This document shows positions 1 through 9,242 of a stretch of DNA of 64,000 bases, one piece after another. A program made the position numbers and the translations under genes. Within the stretch, counting starts at the first letter, position 1. The number at the start of each line of letters is the position of its first letter. The notes under the pieces are model-generated. The model searched no databases. It saw only the letters and a program-made list of their open reading frames with translations, and was not told the origin of the DNA. The DNA comes from Prionace glauca (Eukaryota; Chordata; Chondrichthyes; Carcharhiniformes; Carcharhinidae): positions 8,866,638 to 8,930,637 of the forward strand of contig CM075756.1 of the NCBI GenBank assembly GCA_037974335.1. The letters are read 5' to 3'.

Positions 1-612
1 GGGCAATACGTGATGGATGCTGCCAGCAACCCACTGAACGAATTAAACCACAAAACTGCCACACGCCTCTGAGTGCGACGCGACCAGGGATGTGACGTTC
101 AAGGGATGCGACTTTACACGAACCTTTGCGAGACTTCAGACAAGAAGCACCTCCACCCCGCACCCCCCCCCCCCCCCCCTCCCCGAATTGAGCCCTTAAT
201 GGCCATTTCCCACCCATCCTCGATGTTGAGGTTGGAGGGAAGATTGAACTCCCTCTGGCGAGGGGGGAGGGTGGGGAGTACATCTGTCAGAAGACCCCTT
301 CTAAAGTTGGGCAACCCTCCCCTGCCCCTCAACCACCACCAAATCCAGTGGCCCCCAGGCACTCCTCTTTCTCCTGGACTCGATGGCTACCCCCCCCCCC
401 CCCTCCCCCCACCACTGCCTCGGACCCCGTTACGACCGCAAGCCCCTTCCCCATCCCCCTCCTAAGTTAGGAGGGGTTGGGGAACATTCCTTGGCTTCCA
501 GTTTTCCGGAAGGTTCCTCTTGACGCCACTGCGGCGTGGCCGGGAGAGCCTCCGGCCATTCCGATTGGCCGGCAGCTCTCTAAGGCGTGGCTTCCCCCCA
601 CCCAAGTGAGGC
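1..612. other. No gene recognised; C-rich stretch
   Basis: I see no conserved gene or known repeat here. There are poly-C tracts near 163-185 and 390-410 that open long spurious proline-rich frames on both strands. The proline, serine and glycine bias of those frames follows from the base composition. Confidence 0.5.
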
Positions 613-702
613 CCGGCGGTTACCACGGCTACCTCACAGCACCGGGGACCCCGGTTCAATTCCCGGCTCGGGTGACTGTCTGTGCCGACTCTGCACGTTC
701 TC
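613..702 (+). repeat. HE1-type SINE, head fragment
   Basis: A diverged tRNA-derived head: GGCGGTTACCACGG, then a box-B-like GGTTCAATTCC at 653-663, then the CTGTCTGTG...CTGCACGTTCT body start. It is cut off after the first third of the element. Confidence 0.7.
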
Positions 703-706
703 CCTC

Positions 707-828
707 CAATAAGACCGCAAGCCTAGCCCTGGTTTCCTCCAGTGGTGGGGTCTCCCATCCATGGAGCCGGAAGGCTGATTAACCCCCCACCAACTCCCTC
801 AGCCAATCCCCCCTCAGTGTGTGTTATT
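707..828 (+). repeat. Left arm of a ~120-bp inverted repeat
   Basis: Reads AATAAGACCGC...GGTGGGGTCTCCCATCC...CAACTCCCTCAGCCAATCCCC. The reverse complement of 1335-1462 carries the same string of blocks (AATAAGACC, GGTGGGGTCTCCCATTCC, CAACTCCTCAGCCAATCCCC). Nested SINEs lie between the arms. Confidence 0.6.
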
Positions 829-879
829 GGATCATAGAATATTACAGTGCAGAACAAGGGTATTTGGCGTAGATTTCCC

Positions 880-1208
880 CCGGGCGCTCCGGTTTCCTCC
901 CGCAGTCCAAAAGACATGTTGGTTAGGTGGATTGGCCGCGCTAAATTGTACAGTGGGTTAGCAATGCTGCTTCACAGTGCCGGGGATCTGGGTTCGATTC
1001 CCGGCTTGGCTCACTGTCTGTGTGGAGTTCGCACATCCTCCCCGTGTCTGCGTGGGTTTCCTCCGGGTGCTCCGGTTTCCTCCCACAGTATGAAAGACGT
1101 GCTGGTTAGGGCGCTTTGACCGGAACCGGCGCCGGAGTGTGGTGACTAGGGGATTTTCACAGTAACTTCATTGCAGTGTTAATGTAAGCCTAATGAACAA
1201 ACTTTAAA
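880..1208 (+). repeat. HE1-type SINEs, one fragment plus one nearly full copy (A tail)
   Basis: A body fragment (880-948, TTTCCTCCCGCAGTCC to GCTAAATTG) runs straight into a fresh tRNA-like head at 950 (CAGTGGGTTAGCAATGCTGC, box B GGTTCGATTCC). The second copy continues through the body to the A-type tail (CGCCGGAGTGTGGTGACTAGGGG ... ACTTCATTGCAGTGTTAATG ... AAACTTTAAAAC). Confidence 0.8.
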
Positions 1209-1231
1209 ACTTTGGTCGCAGCCAATCAAAT

Positions 1232-1334
1232 AAATATGAGAGGTAAAAATGCAGGGTTATGGGAATAGTGCCTGGGTAGGATTACGGTTGGTGCAGACTC
1301 GATGGGCCGAATGGCCTCCTTCTGGAAGATTCTA
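1232..1334 (+). repeat. HE1-type SINE, B-tail fragment
   Basis: Contains the B-type tail words GGGTTATGGGAATAG, GCCTGGGTAGGATT, GCAGACTCGATGGGCCGAATGGCCTCCTTCT. Only the 3' third is present. Confidence 0.7.
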
Positions 1335-1462
1335 AACACACACTGGAGCGGGGATTGGCTGAGGAGTTGGCGGGACTGACTTACCCCCTCTGTCTCTGTG
1401 GATGGCGGAATGGGAGACCCCACCATTGGAGGCATTCGGGCCTAGGCCGGAGGTCTTATTGT
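1335..1462 (-). repeat. Right arm of the ~120-bp inverted repeat
   Basis: Reverse-complement partner of 707-828. The arms differ by small indels, so the pair is old or comes from two family copies in opposite orientation. Confidence 0.6.
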
Positions 1463-2137
1463 GGGGATGTGAGGCGAATCGGAACAAACGCCTCCTGAAA
1501 ATACGGAGGAAGAAATAAAACAAATACAAAAAGAGCTTAATCGTTCCGAGTTCTGCCTGTTGTTTTTCTGAATCGTACCACGTGCATTTTATTATGTCTG
1601 AAAATTAGCATTCCTTGCGCTGTTAACCATCCTGTGGGATTTTCTCCTGCATCCCTGCTGACTCCAATTGTTTGTCTTCTTGGCAAGAGATTTGACTCCC
1701 ACTTTGGACATCTCCCCGACAAAAAATTTCTACACTCTGCGTGGTTAGCCCGTTTCCCTTTTTGCATCCACTCCACTCTCCACTGACTCTCCCTTCTTTA
1801 ACCGAATCCTGTAGAGGTTTTGCAAGCACAGCATAATCTTCCACAAAATTCCTGCAATAGTGAAAAGGCGCCAATATTTCCCTTGTCCCTTCCTGTGAGA
1901 AATCTTTGCGCATAAAATATAACATTCTTGCGGTCCTCTGGAATTCCCGACTGACTTTTAACATCTTTGAAACGCAAATCAAACCTTTCAGTTTCATTCC
2001 GGGCAGTAATTTATTTTGGCCGCTCATTCAGCTTCTTAAATAACACCGTCATTTTGTTAAGAATTATCCCAAACTCAAAAAAACCGTGTTGTTTTCTTTT
2101 AACTGTCCATTTTTGTCCACCTTATCTCTATTTTTTT
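1463..2137. other. Mostly unassigned; possible fossil retrovirus-like pol trace on the - strand
   Basis: Most of this stretch shows nothing I can name. On the - strand near 1740-1910 a short peptide (YCRNFVEDYAVLAKPL) resembles the segment between reverse transcriptase and RNase H of retrovirus-like pol. If real, it is a very degraded fossil. The resemblance is short and could be chance. Confidence 0.25.
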
Positions 2138-3560
2138 TAAAAGAACAAAGAAAATTACAGCACAGGAACAGGCCCTTCTGCCCTTTAAGCCTGCATAGAC
2201 CATGTTGTCCAACTGAACTAAAACCCCCTACCCTTCCGGGGATCATATCCCTCTTTTCCCATTCTATTCATGTATTGAATATAAAAGTAGGGAGGTCTTG
2301 CTGCAGCTGTATAGGGCATTGGTGAGGCCGCAGCTGGAGTACTGTGTGCAGTTTTAGGCGCCGCACCTGCGCAAGGATGTTTTGGCCCAGGAGGGAGTGC
2401 AGAGGAGGTTTACTCGGCTGATACCGGAGTTGAGGGGATTGAGCTATGAGGAGAGGCTGAATAAACTAGGCTTGTACTCGTTAGAGTTTAGAAGAATGAG
2501 GGGAGATCTCATTGAGACGTATAAGATGATGAATGGGATGGATAGGATAGAGGTGGAGAGACTGTTCCCGCTCAAAAAAGACAGTAGGACTAGGGGGCAC
2601 AGCCTCAAGATAAAGGGGGGGGGGGCGGTTTAGAACAGAGTTGAGGAGGAACTTCTTCACTCAAAGAGTGGTGAATCTCTGGAATTCTCTGCCCGTTGAA
2701 GTGGTGGAGGCTGCCTCGCTAAATATTTTTAAGAAACGGGTTGATGGGTTTTTGATAAGAGAAGGGATTAAGGGTTATGGGGAGAGGGCGGGAAGGTGGA
2801 GCTGAGTCACGACAGATCAGCCATGATCTTATTGAATGGCGGGGCAGGCTCGAAGGGCCAGATGGCCTACTCCTGCTCCTATTTCTTATGTTCTTATGTT
2901 CTTATGTTCTTATTTATCCAGACACCCCTTAAAAGTCACTATCGTATCTCCTTCCACTGCCTCCCCCGGCAGTGAGTTCCAGGCACCCACTACCCTCTGC
3001 GTAAAAGAAACTTGTCTCGTTCATCTCCTTTAAACCTTGCCCCTCACACCTTAAGCCTGTGCCCCCTAGTAATTGACTCTTCCACCCTGGGGAAAAAGCT
3101 TCTAACTATCTACTCTGCCCCTCATCATCTTGTAGACTTCTATCAGGTCTCCTCCTCAACCTCTGTCGTTCCAGTGAGAACAAACCAAGTTTCTCCAACC
3201 TCTCCTCGTAGCTAATGCCCTCCATACCAGGCAACATCCTGGTAAATCTTTTCTGTACCCTCTCCAAAGCCTCCACATCCTTCTGGTAGTGTGACGACCA
3301 GAATTGAACACCAAGTGCGGCCTAACTAAGGTTCTATAAAGCTGCAACATGACTTGCCAGTTTTTAAACTCAGTGCTCCATCCAATGAAGGCAAATATGC
3401 CTTCTTGACTACCTTCTCCACCTACGTTGCCACTTTCAGTGACCTGTGTACCTGTACACCCAGATCCCTCTGCCTATCAATACTCCTAACTGTTCCACCA
3501 TTTACTGCATATTCCATAACCGTATTAGACCTTCCAAAATGCATTACCTCACATTTGTCC
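2138..3560 (-). mobile_element. CR1-type LINE, 5'-truncated, split by another CR1
   Basis: The 3' end is at 2138-2283 (ACAGCACAGGAACAGGCCCTTC on the + strand). The element resumes at 2912 and runs to about 3560. The interrupted part is a + strand CR1 at 2284-2911. The - strand encodes degraded CR1 ORF2 C-terminal words such as LQLYRTLVRPHLVFNSG and the terminal cysteine-free tail. Frames are broken. Confidence 0.75.
2284..2911 (+). mobile_element. CR1-type LINE 3' fragment, nested insertion
   Basis: Encodes the CR1 C-terminal signature (GLSYEERLNKLGLYSLEFRR, then MRGDLIETYKMMNGMD; 2382-2633) and ends in a (TTCTTATG)n microsatellite-like tail at 2885-2911. It is inserted in the opposite-strand CR1 of 2138-3560, interrupting a CATGTAT word. 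A poly-G run at about 2617 breaks the frame. Confidence 0.85.
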
Positions 3561-3689
3561 GAATTAAACCCCTAAAGCTGGTGGGGAGGGTGGAAGCATA
3601 ACTTGACTATTGATCACTCCCCAGAACTTGAGGAATTCAAAACTTGCCTCAGGGATGTTACAGTCTTTGCCTGTTTAATAATGAATGTT

Positions 3690-4140
3690 TTGTCTCCACA
3701 GGTATTTAAGTCCACCTTGTTGACCAGCAAGGGGCATGCATGCGGCAGGTTGTAGTGGGCTGCTCTTGGATGTTGCTTCGGGAGTTGCCTATTGCTTCAT
3801 GTCGTTAGTGTGCTTAAACTGGACCATCTCAAGGGCAACATGACAGCTCAGAGACTATCTCTGTTGCTGTGCGGACACATGGATTTGGGCCTGTGTCTGT
3901 GGGAGTTTGCGCGTTCTCCCCGTGGTTGCGTGGGTTTCCTCCGGGTGCTCCGGTTTCCTCCCACATCCCAAAGATGTGCTTTTAGGCTGATTGATTGGGT
4001 AACAAATTGTCCCTATATTGGACCTCCCTGATCCTCGCACATTAGGCGTAGACTAAAATCATGAATAGGTCACTGAGACAATGGGACGGCAGCGCGGGCT
4101 CGTTGGGCCGAAGAGCCTGTTTCCCTGTTGTTCTTTGTTA
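3690..4140 (+). repeat. Dispersed repeat with a divergent HE1-like core
   Basis: Shares consecutive blocks with 55129-55600: CCACCTTGTTG, GGGCTGCTCTTGGATGTT, GCTTAAACTGGACCA, then ACATGGATTTGGG and the SINE body GCGTGGGTTTCCTCCGGG. Both copies end in GCGCGGGCTCGTTGGG ... GCCTGTTTCCC. The first 180 bp are not part of HE1 copies elsewhere in the window. Confidence 0.7.
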
Positions 4141-4179
4141 TCTGATTTTTTTGAGTGTTGCATGAGGCTACATATACCT

Positions 4180-4262
4180 GGCCTGGTAGGTATGGATATG
4201 ATCGGCGCAACTTGTGGGCCGAAGGGCCTGATTGTGCTGTAGTGTTCTATGTTCTATGTACA
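4180..4262 (+). mobile_element. CR1-type LINE 3' tail
   Basis: GCAACTTGTGGGCCGAAGGGCCTGATTG...TGTTCTATGTTCTATG is the usual 3' terminus of one CR1 family in this window (compare 8220-8284). Confidence 0.7.
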
Positions 4263-4309
4263 TTTGTCATTGGGTTTTTTTTTCCTCTCCATTAGCTCAG
4301 ATTTGACAA

Positions 4310-4385
4310 TTCTCTCACCCGCTATTCTTTCTGGTTGTATCACAGCTTGGTGTGGCTACTGCCCAATTCTCAGACTACAAGAAAC
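4310..4385 (+). mobile_element. L2-like LINE fragment
   Basis: Encodes SGCITAWCGYCPILRLQ, matching the segment just before the QSITQTNLPSIDSVYT block of the L2-like copies elsewhere in the window. It is very short. Confidence 0.45.
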
Positions 4386-4433
4386 AACAAATCAAAAAAA
4401 AAGTTGGCAAGAGGTCATTGGGCTGGGGTGGGG

Positions 4434-4765
4434 TGGGCACAGTAAATAGTCTCACAACACCAGTTAAAGTCCAACAGGTTTATCTGGTAGCACAAGCTTT
4501 CGGAGAGCTACTCCTTCATCAGGTGAGTGTGGAGTTCTGTTTACAAACAGGGCATATACGGATACAAACTCAATTTACAGGATAATGGTTGGAATATGAG
4601 TCTTTACAAGTAACCAAGTCTGAAAGGTACAGACAATGTGAGTGGAGAGAGGGTTAAGCACAGGTTAAAGAGATGTGTATTGCCTTCTGCCAGGACAGTT
4701 AGTGAGATTTTGCAAGCCCAGGCAAGTCCTGGGGGGGTTACAGGTAGTGTGACATGAACCCAAGA
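4434..4765 (+). repeat. Non-coding interspersed element (CCAACAGGTTTAT family)
   Basis: Begins GGCACAGTAAATAGTCTCAC, contains AAAGTCCAACAGGTTTAT, GCTTTCGGAG and CTCCTTCATCAGGTGAGTG, and runs to CAAGATCCGGGTGGAGGCCGTC. A second copy is at 8339-8870. Class is uncertain, either a SINE or a non-autonomous DNA element. Confidence 0.65.
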
Positions 4766-4784
4766 TCCGGGTGGAGGCCGTCCT

Positions 4785-4880
4785 GTAATACAGGCTTCAA
4801 CCAGAGGAGGGCGCGCTGACTCTCCCCTCTGCAATACAGGTTGCTACCAGAGGAGGGCGCGTTGACTCCCTCTGCAAGGT
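4785..4880 (+). repeat. Two tandem ~48-bp units with GGGCGCG cores
   Basis: AATACAGG-CTTCAACCAGAGGAGGGCGCGCTGACTC is followed by AATACAGGTTGCTACCAGAGGAGGGCGCGTTGACTC. Each unit carries a CCAGAGGAGGGCGCG word that partly resembles a CTCF core. Further meaning is not clear. Confidence 0.6.
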
Positions 4881-5190
4881 ATTGAGTTATGATGGGCTGT
4901 ATCAAACGCTTATAAGGCCACAATAAAGCAATGTGTGCAATTCTGGTCACCAGGCTATCGGAAGAGTGTGATTGCAATAGAAACGTGATTCACTAAAATG
5001 TTGCCAGGCATTTCAGCTATGAAGAGAGGCTGGATAGGGCTGGGGTCATTTTCCTTCGAGTAGAGAAGGTCGAGGGGGTCCCTCATCAAAGCTGTACAAA
5101 GTTCTGAGGGACAGCGATACGGCAGACAGGAAGAAACTTTTCCCATTAGCGGAGGGGTCAATATCCAGGAGGCATGGTCCTGACCATGTG
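4881..5190 (+). mobile_element. CR1-type LINE 3' ORF fragment
   Basis: The + strand has the degraded CR1 C-terminal pattern: CTTATAAGGCCAC...GTGCAATTCTGGTCACC, TGTTGCCAGGCATTT, GAGAGGCTGGATAGG, and AGGAAGAAACTTTTCCC. Old and frame-broken. Confidence 0.5.
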
Positions 5191-5290
5191 TCTGTCCTTA
5201 GCCTGCTGCAATGTTCCATCTAGGCACTTTACACCCTTCCAATCTCAACGTCGAATTTAACAATTCAGATGATTTCTTCTACCCCACCTA
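5191..5290 (+). mobile_element. Penelope-like element, short 3' piece
   Basis: TGTCTGTCCTTAGCCTGCTGCAATGTTCCA and AGGCACTTTACACCCTTCCAATCTCAACG match, in the opposite orientation, the Penelope-like GIY-YIG tails at 16225-16600 and 41395-41790. Confidence 0.5.
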
Positions 5291-5308
5291 AACCCCTCTG
5301 TTTTCATT

Positions 5309-5740
5309 TTAAGAACATAAGAAATAGGAGCAGGAGTAGGCCATCTAGCCCTTTGAGCCTGCCCCAAGATAAGATCTTCAATAAGATCATGGCTGATCTG
5401 AAGTGGATCAGTTCCACTTTCCCGCTTTCTTCCCTTAATTCCCTTGTCTGTCAGAAACCTATCTACCCGTGACTTAAATATATTTAGCGAGGCAGCCTCC
5501 ACCACTTCAACGGGCAGAGAATTCCAGAGATTCACCACCCTTTGAGTGAAGAAGTTCCTCCTCAACTCTGATCTAAACTCCCCCCCCCCCCTTATCTTGA
5601 GGCTGTGCCCTCTAGTCCTGCTGTCCTTTCTGAGCGGGAAGAATCTTTCTACCTCTACTCTATCCATCCCCTTCATTATCTTAATCGTCTCTATAAGATC
5701 CCCCCTCAGCCTTCTAAACTCCAATGAGTACAGATCCATT
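5309..5740 (-). mobile_element. CR1-type LINE 3' fragment
   Basis: The + strand starts AAGAACATAAGAAATAGGAG (the reverse of the TTCTTATG tail) and the - strand encodes YSLEFRRLRGDLIETIKIMK and the FFTQRVVNLWNSLPVEVVEA tail. It abuts a retrovirus-like fossil at about 5740, so the junction frame across both is not one gene. Confidence 0.85.
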
Positions 5741-6575
5741 ACAATTAAACCCATTACAATGTGGGGCAGACCCATACAATTAAACCCTTGTTCCATTGGA
5801 ATAAGGAATCGAGAGACGTAAGCCACAGGTCCCTGTCTGTAGTGTCTTTCTCGTAAAAGAACAGCTGAGAGAGTTAAATCGATTGCTGCCACTTGCAATG
5901 CGAACGGGAGATCAGGGTCTGACACCAAAAATGCTGGTGCTGATGCCAAAACATGTTTTAAATCAGATACTGCCTGTGTGTGCTGCTCAGTCTGCAGCCA
6001 TGGAACATTTTTTTGCACAGTATCTCTGATAATGGAGCAGTTTTAGTTGCAAACACATCAATATGATTTCTGCAGTATCCTGCTAAACCAAGGAAAGATC
6101 GAAGTGCTCCTTCGGAAGAGGCGATTGTAGGATAGATTTTTGTTCAATCCCATGCTTACCTTGAGTAATGATGTGGGTATGCCGGCGTTGGACTGGCGTA
6201 AACACAGTAAAAAGTCTGACAACACCAGGTTTTAGTCCAACCTATTTATTTGATAATATTCTCACAAGCTTTCGGGGTTAGCCCCTTCAAGGGTGAGTAT
6301 ATTATCAAATAAATAGGTTGGACTAAAACCTGGTGTTGTCAGACTTTTTACTGTGTTTACCTTGAGTAATAACAGTGCCCAAATAAACCACACAAGACCG
6401 CATGATTTGAGCTTTCTTAGGGTTAACTTTACAGTGGAAGTTAGTGAACAAGTTCGGCAATTCATCTGACAACAGGAGATGTTCCGATTTACTTTCTGTT
6501 TGTAACAAAAGATCATCAACAAACTGAACTAAATATTTAGGTTGTGAAAACCCCTCTAATCCTGGAGCCAATCCT
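5741..6575 (-). mobile_element. Fossil retrovirus-like pol fragment, broken
   Basis: On the - strand, 6363-6575 resembles the second half of a gammaretrovirus-type reverse transcriptase (VQFVDDLLLQ, KVNPKKAQI, VYLGTVITQG), and 5741-6170 resembles the start of RNase H (PFALQVAAIDLTLSAVLL, GPVAYVSRFL). No LTR, gag or env is seen. The element is fragmentary, carries several breaks, and is interrupted by a fold-back element at 6174-6362 and abutted by a CR1. It looks old. Confidence 0.75.
6174..6362. mobile_element. Fold-back element
   Basis: An almost perfect inverted repeat of about 65 bp per arm (6198-6255 against 6300-6360), with a loop holding TTTCGGGGTTAGCCCCTTCAAGGGTGAG. The left edge ATGCCGGCGTTGGACTGG is the terminus of the CCAACAGGTTTAT family, so this is probably a head-to-head copy. 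It sits inside the retrovirus-like fossil. Confidence 0.8.
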
Positions 6576-6900
6576 CCATTCTCTCAATCTCTCCCAGCCT
6601 CTCCCTCTCTCTCAGTCTCTCCCTCTCTCTCCCAGTTTCTTTCTCTCTCAGTCTTTCTCTCCTTCAGTCTCCCTCTCTCTCCCAGACAAACTGTTTCTCA
6701 GCTTGTCTCTCCTTCCGTCTCTCTCTGTCAGTTTTTCTCTCTCTTTCTCCCAGTCTCCCTCTACCCATTGGTCTCTCATCGTCCCCCAGTCCCTTTCTCT
6801 CTTCCAACCTCTCAATCTCCCGTTCTCTTTGTCCCTGTCGCCCCCCCCCCCCCCTCTCTAAATATCTCTCTCTCTCTCTCTCTCTCTCTCTATTTATCGA
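6576..6900 (+). repeat. Pyrimidine-rich (TCTC)n low-complexity tract
   Basis: CT-rich, ending in a C run (6840-6854) and (TC)n (6863-6890). It opens serine/leucine/proline-rich frames without coding meaning. Confidence 0.85.
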
Positions 6901-6902
6901 TA

Positions 6903-7088
6903 CGGGCGGTACGGTGGCACAGTGGTTAGCACTGCTGCCTCTCAGCGCCAGGCATTCGGGCTCGATTCCTGACTTGGGTCACTGTCTGTGTGGAGTCTGC
7001 ATGTTCTCCCCGTATTTGCGTGGGTTTCCTCCGGGTACTTCGGTTTCCTCCCACAGTCCAAAAAATGTGCATGTTAGGAAAATTAAAT
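6903..7088 (+). repeat. HE1-type SINE, tail missing
   Basis: Good head (GGCGGTACGGTGGCACAGTGGTTAGCACTGC, box B GGCTCGATTCC) and body to ATGTGCATGTTAGG. It then stops where CR1 sequence begins. Confidence 0.85.
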
Positions 7089-7089
7089 G

Positions 7090-8338
7090 TAGACTGGGGG
7101 AGGCTGTTTGAGGGTAAATCAACATCCGACATGTGGGAGTCTTTCAAATGTCAATTGATTGGAATTCAGCACTGGCATGTAGCTATGAGGGTGAAGGATA
7201 AGTGTGGCAAGTATCGGGAACGATACGATGGATATTATGAGCCTTGTCGAAACCATTCATCAGGTCTAAAAGGCTTAGAACAGATGAAGCCCTTGAAGAG
7301 TATAAAGAATGTAAGATTGAACTTGATCAAGGAGTTAGGAGGCTAAAATGGATCATGAAAAGTCTTTGGCAAACAGGATTAAGGAAAATCTGAAGGCGTA
7401 TGTGAACAGCAAGAAGGTAGCCAGGGAGAAGGGTTGGTCCATTTGAGGTTAGTGGAGGGAATCTATGCATGGAACCAGAGGAAATAGCGAGATGAATACT
7501 TTGCCTCAATATTCACCAAAGAGAGGGACTTGATGGACGAGGAGCATAGGGTAGGGTGTGTAGATATTCTGGGTCATGTCAATATCAAAAAGACGGAGGT
7601 ATTGAGTGGCGAAAAAAGCATTGAAGTAGTTAAGTCCCCAGGACCTGATGGGATCTACCCCAAAATATTGAAGGAGGCAACGGTAGGAATTGCTTGGGGC
7701 TTGACAGAAAGCTTCATATCAGAGTTGATTACAGATGAAGTTTCAGAGGACTGGAGGATAGCCAGTGTTGTTCCAATGTTTAAGAAGGACAACAGGGATA
7801 ATCCAGGAAATTATGGGCTGGTCAGTAGTCAGGAAATTATTGGAAAAGATTCATAAGGACAGGATTTACTCAGATTTGGAAACAAATTGACTTATTAGAG
7901 ATAGACAGCAAGGGTTTGTGAAGGGGAGATCATGCCTCATAAGAGGTGTATAAGATGTTGAGAAGTATTGATCGAGTGGATTCTCAGAGGCTTTTTCCCA
8001 GGGCTGAAATGGCTGCCTCAAGAGGACACAGGTTTAGGGTGCTGGGGAGTAGGTACAGGGGAGATGTCAGAGGTAAGTTTTTCACTCAGAGGTGGTGGGT
8101 GCGTGAAATCAACTGCCGGCAGTGGTGGTGGAGACGGATTCAATAGGGTCTTTTAAGAGACTTTTGGATAAGTACATGGAGCTTAGTAAGATAAGGGGTT
8201 ATAGGTAAGCCTAGTAGGTCGGGACATGTTCAGAGCAACTTGTGGGCTGAAGTGCCTGTTTGTGTTTTTCTATGTTCTATGTTCTAACTTGATCAAATTT
8301 GTTGAGGAAGTGACGAAGATGATAGATGAGGGAAACAT
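7090..8338 (+). mobile_element. CR1-type LINE (endonuclease end and RT), with a nested CR1 tail
   Basis: Encodes the CR1 linker and RT entry (SPGPDGIYPKILKEA, then EDWRIASVVPMFKKDNRDN at 7640-7810). At about 7939 the GAAGGGGAGATCATGCCTC word is interrupted by a separate CR1 3' fragment (7940-8284) ending TTCTATGTTCTATGTTCT. It then continues at 8285 with ACTTGATCAAATTTGTTGAGGAAGTGAC, the expected next CR1 codons. The frame is broken at many places. Confidence 0.75.
7940..8284 (+). mobile_element. CR1-type LINE 3' fragment nested in an older CR1
   Basis: Carries the CR1 C-terminal pattern (YKMLRSIDRVDSQRLFPR) and a complete tail (CAACTTGTGGGCTGAAGTGCCTG, then TTCTATG repeats). The host CR1 reading resumes directly after the tail. 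Confidence 0.7.
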
Positions 8339-8872
8339 AATGTGGAGTTGATGGTGTTGGACTGGGGTAGGCACAGTAAGTAGTCTCACAACACTAGATT
8401 GAAGTCCAACAGGTTTATTTGGTAGCACTAGCTTTTGCAGCACTGCTCCTTCATCAGGTGAGTGCGGGATTTGTTTCACAAATAGGCATATATAGACACA
8501 AACTCAATTACAAGACAATGGTTGGAATGCGAGTCTTGACAGGTAATCATGTCTTTACAAGTGCAATGTGAGTGGAAAGAGCATTAAGCACAGGTTAAAG
8601 AGGTATGGTTTGCCTCCAGCCAGGACAGTTAGTGAGATTTTGCAAACCCAGGCAAGTTATGGGGGGTTACAGATAGTGTGTAATGAACCTAAGATCGGGA
8701 TTGTCGAGGAACGCTTCAGCAATCAAAGGCATTCAGCCTCTGATCTTCGGGTAAGCGTTCTCCAAGGTGACCTACACAATACGCAACGATGCAGAATTGC
8801 TGAGCAGAAACTGATAGCCAAGTTCCGCACACACGAGGGTGGCCTCAACCCGGATCTTGGGTTCAAGAGGAG
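8339..8872 (+). repeat. Non-coding interspersed element (CCAACAGGTTTAT family), longest copy
   Basis: From GTGGAGTTGATGGTGTTGGACTGGGG through AAGTCCAACAGGTTTATTTGG and CTCCTTCATCAGGTGAGTG to CGGATCTTGGGTTC. No protein of its own is apparent. It interrupts CR1 sequence on both sides. Confidence 0.7.
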
Positions 8873-9205
8873 AGATTGAATAAACCCGATTTGTTCTTAC
8901 TGGAACGATGGAAGTTGAAGGCTGACTTGATAGAGGCTTACAAGATTATGAGCGGTTTGGACAGAGTGGATAGTCAGATGCTCTTTGCTAGGGTAGAAAA
9001 GTCAAGAATAGGTTTAAGGTGGGTGGGGAAAAGTTTAGGGGAGATGTGTAAGGCAAGTTTTTTTATATAGAGGGTGGTGAATGTCTGGAACGCGCTGCCT
9101 GGGGAGGTGCTGGGAACAGATATGATAGCGACATTTAAGAGGCAATCAGATATGATAGCGACATTTAAGAGGCAAATACATGCATAGGATGGGATAGGAA
9201 GGATA
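8873..9205 (+). mobile_element. CR1-type LINE 3' ORF fragment
   Basis: Encodes LKADLIEAYKIMSGLDRVDSQMLF and a degraded terminal domain. A 28-bp word (AGATATGATAGCGACATTTAAG...) is duplicated in tandem at about 9117-9175. Confidence 0.6.
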
Positions 9206-9242
9206 TGGATTCCGTAAGTGCATATGGTTTTAGTTTAGGCAG

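Noticed and set aside
73-465. 130-residue proline-rich open frame at the left end
   Set aside because: It runs over poly-C tracts, has a matching glycine/arginine frame on the other strand, and no domain; composition explains it.
5257-6018. 253-residue open frame as one protein
   Set aside because: The first part is a retrovirus-like fossil and the rest is a CR1 LINE inserted next to it; the shared frame is accidental.
6903-6975. tRNA-like heads of the HE1 SINEs as tRNA genes
   Set aside because: They have box A/B-like words but no credible tRNA fold and are always joined to the SINE body.
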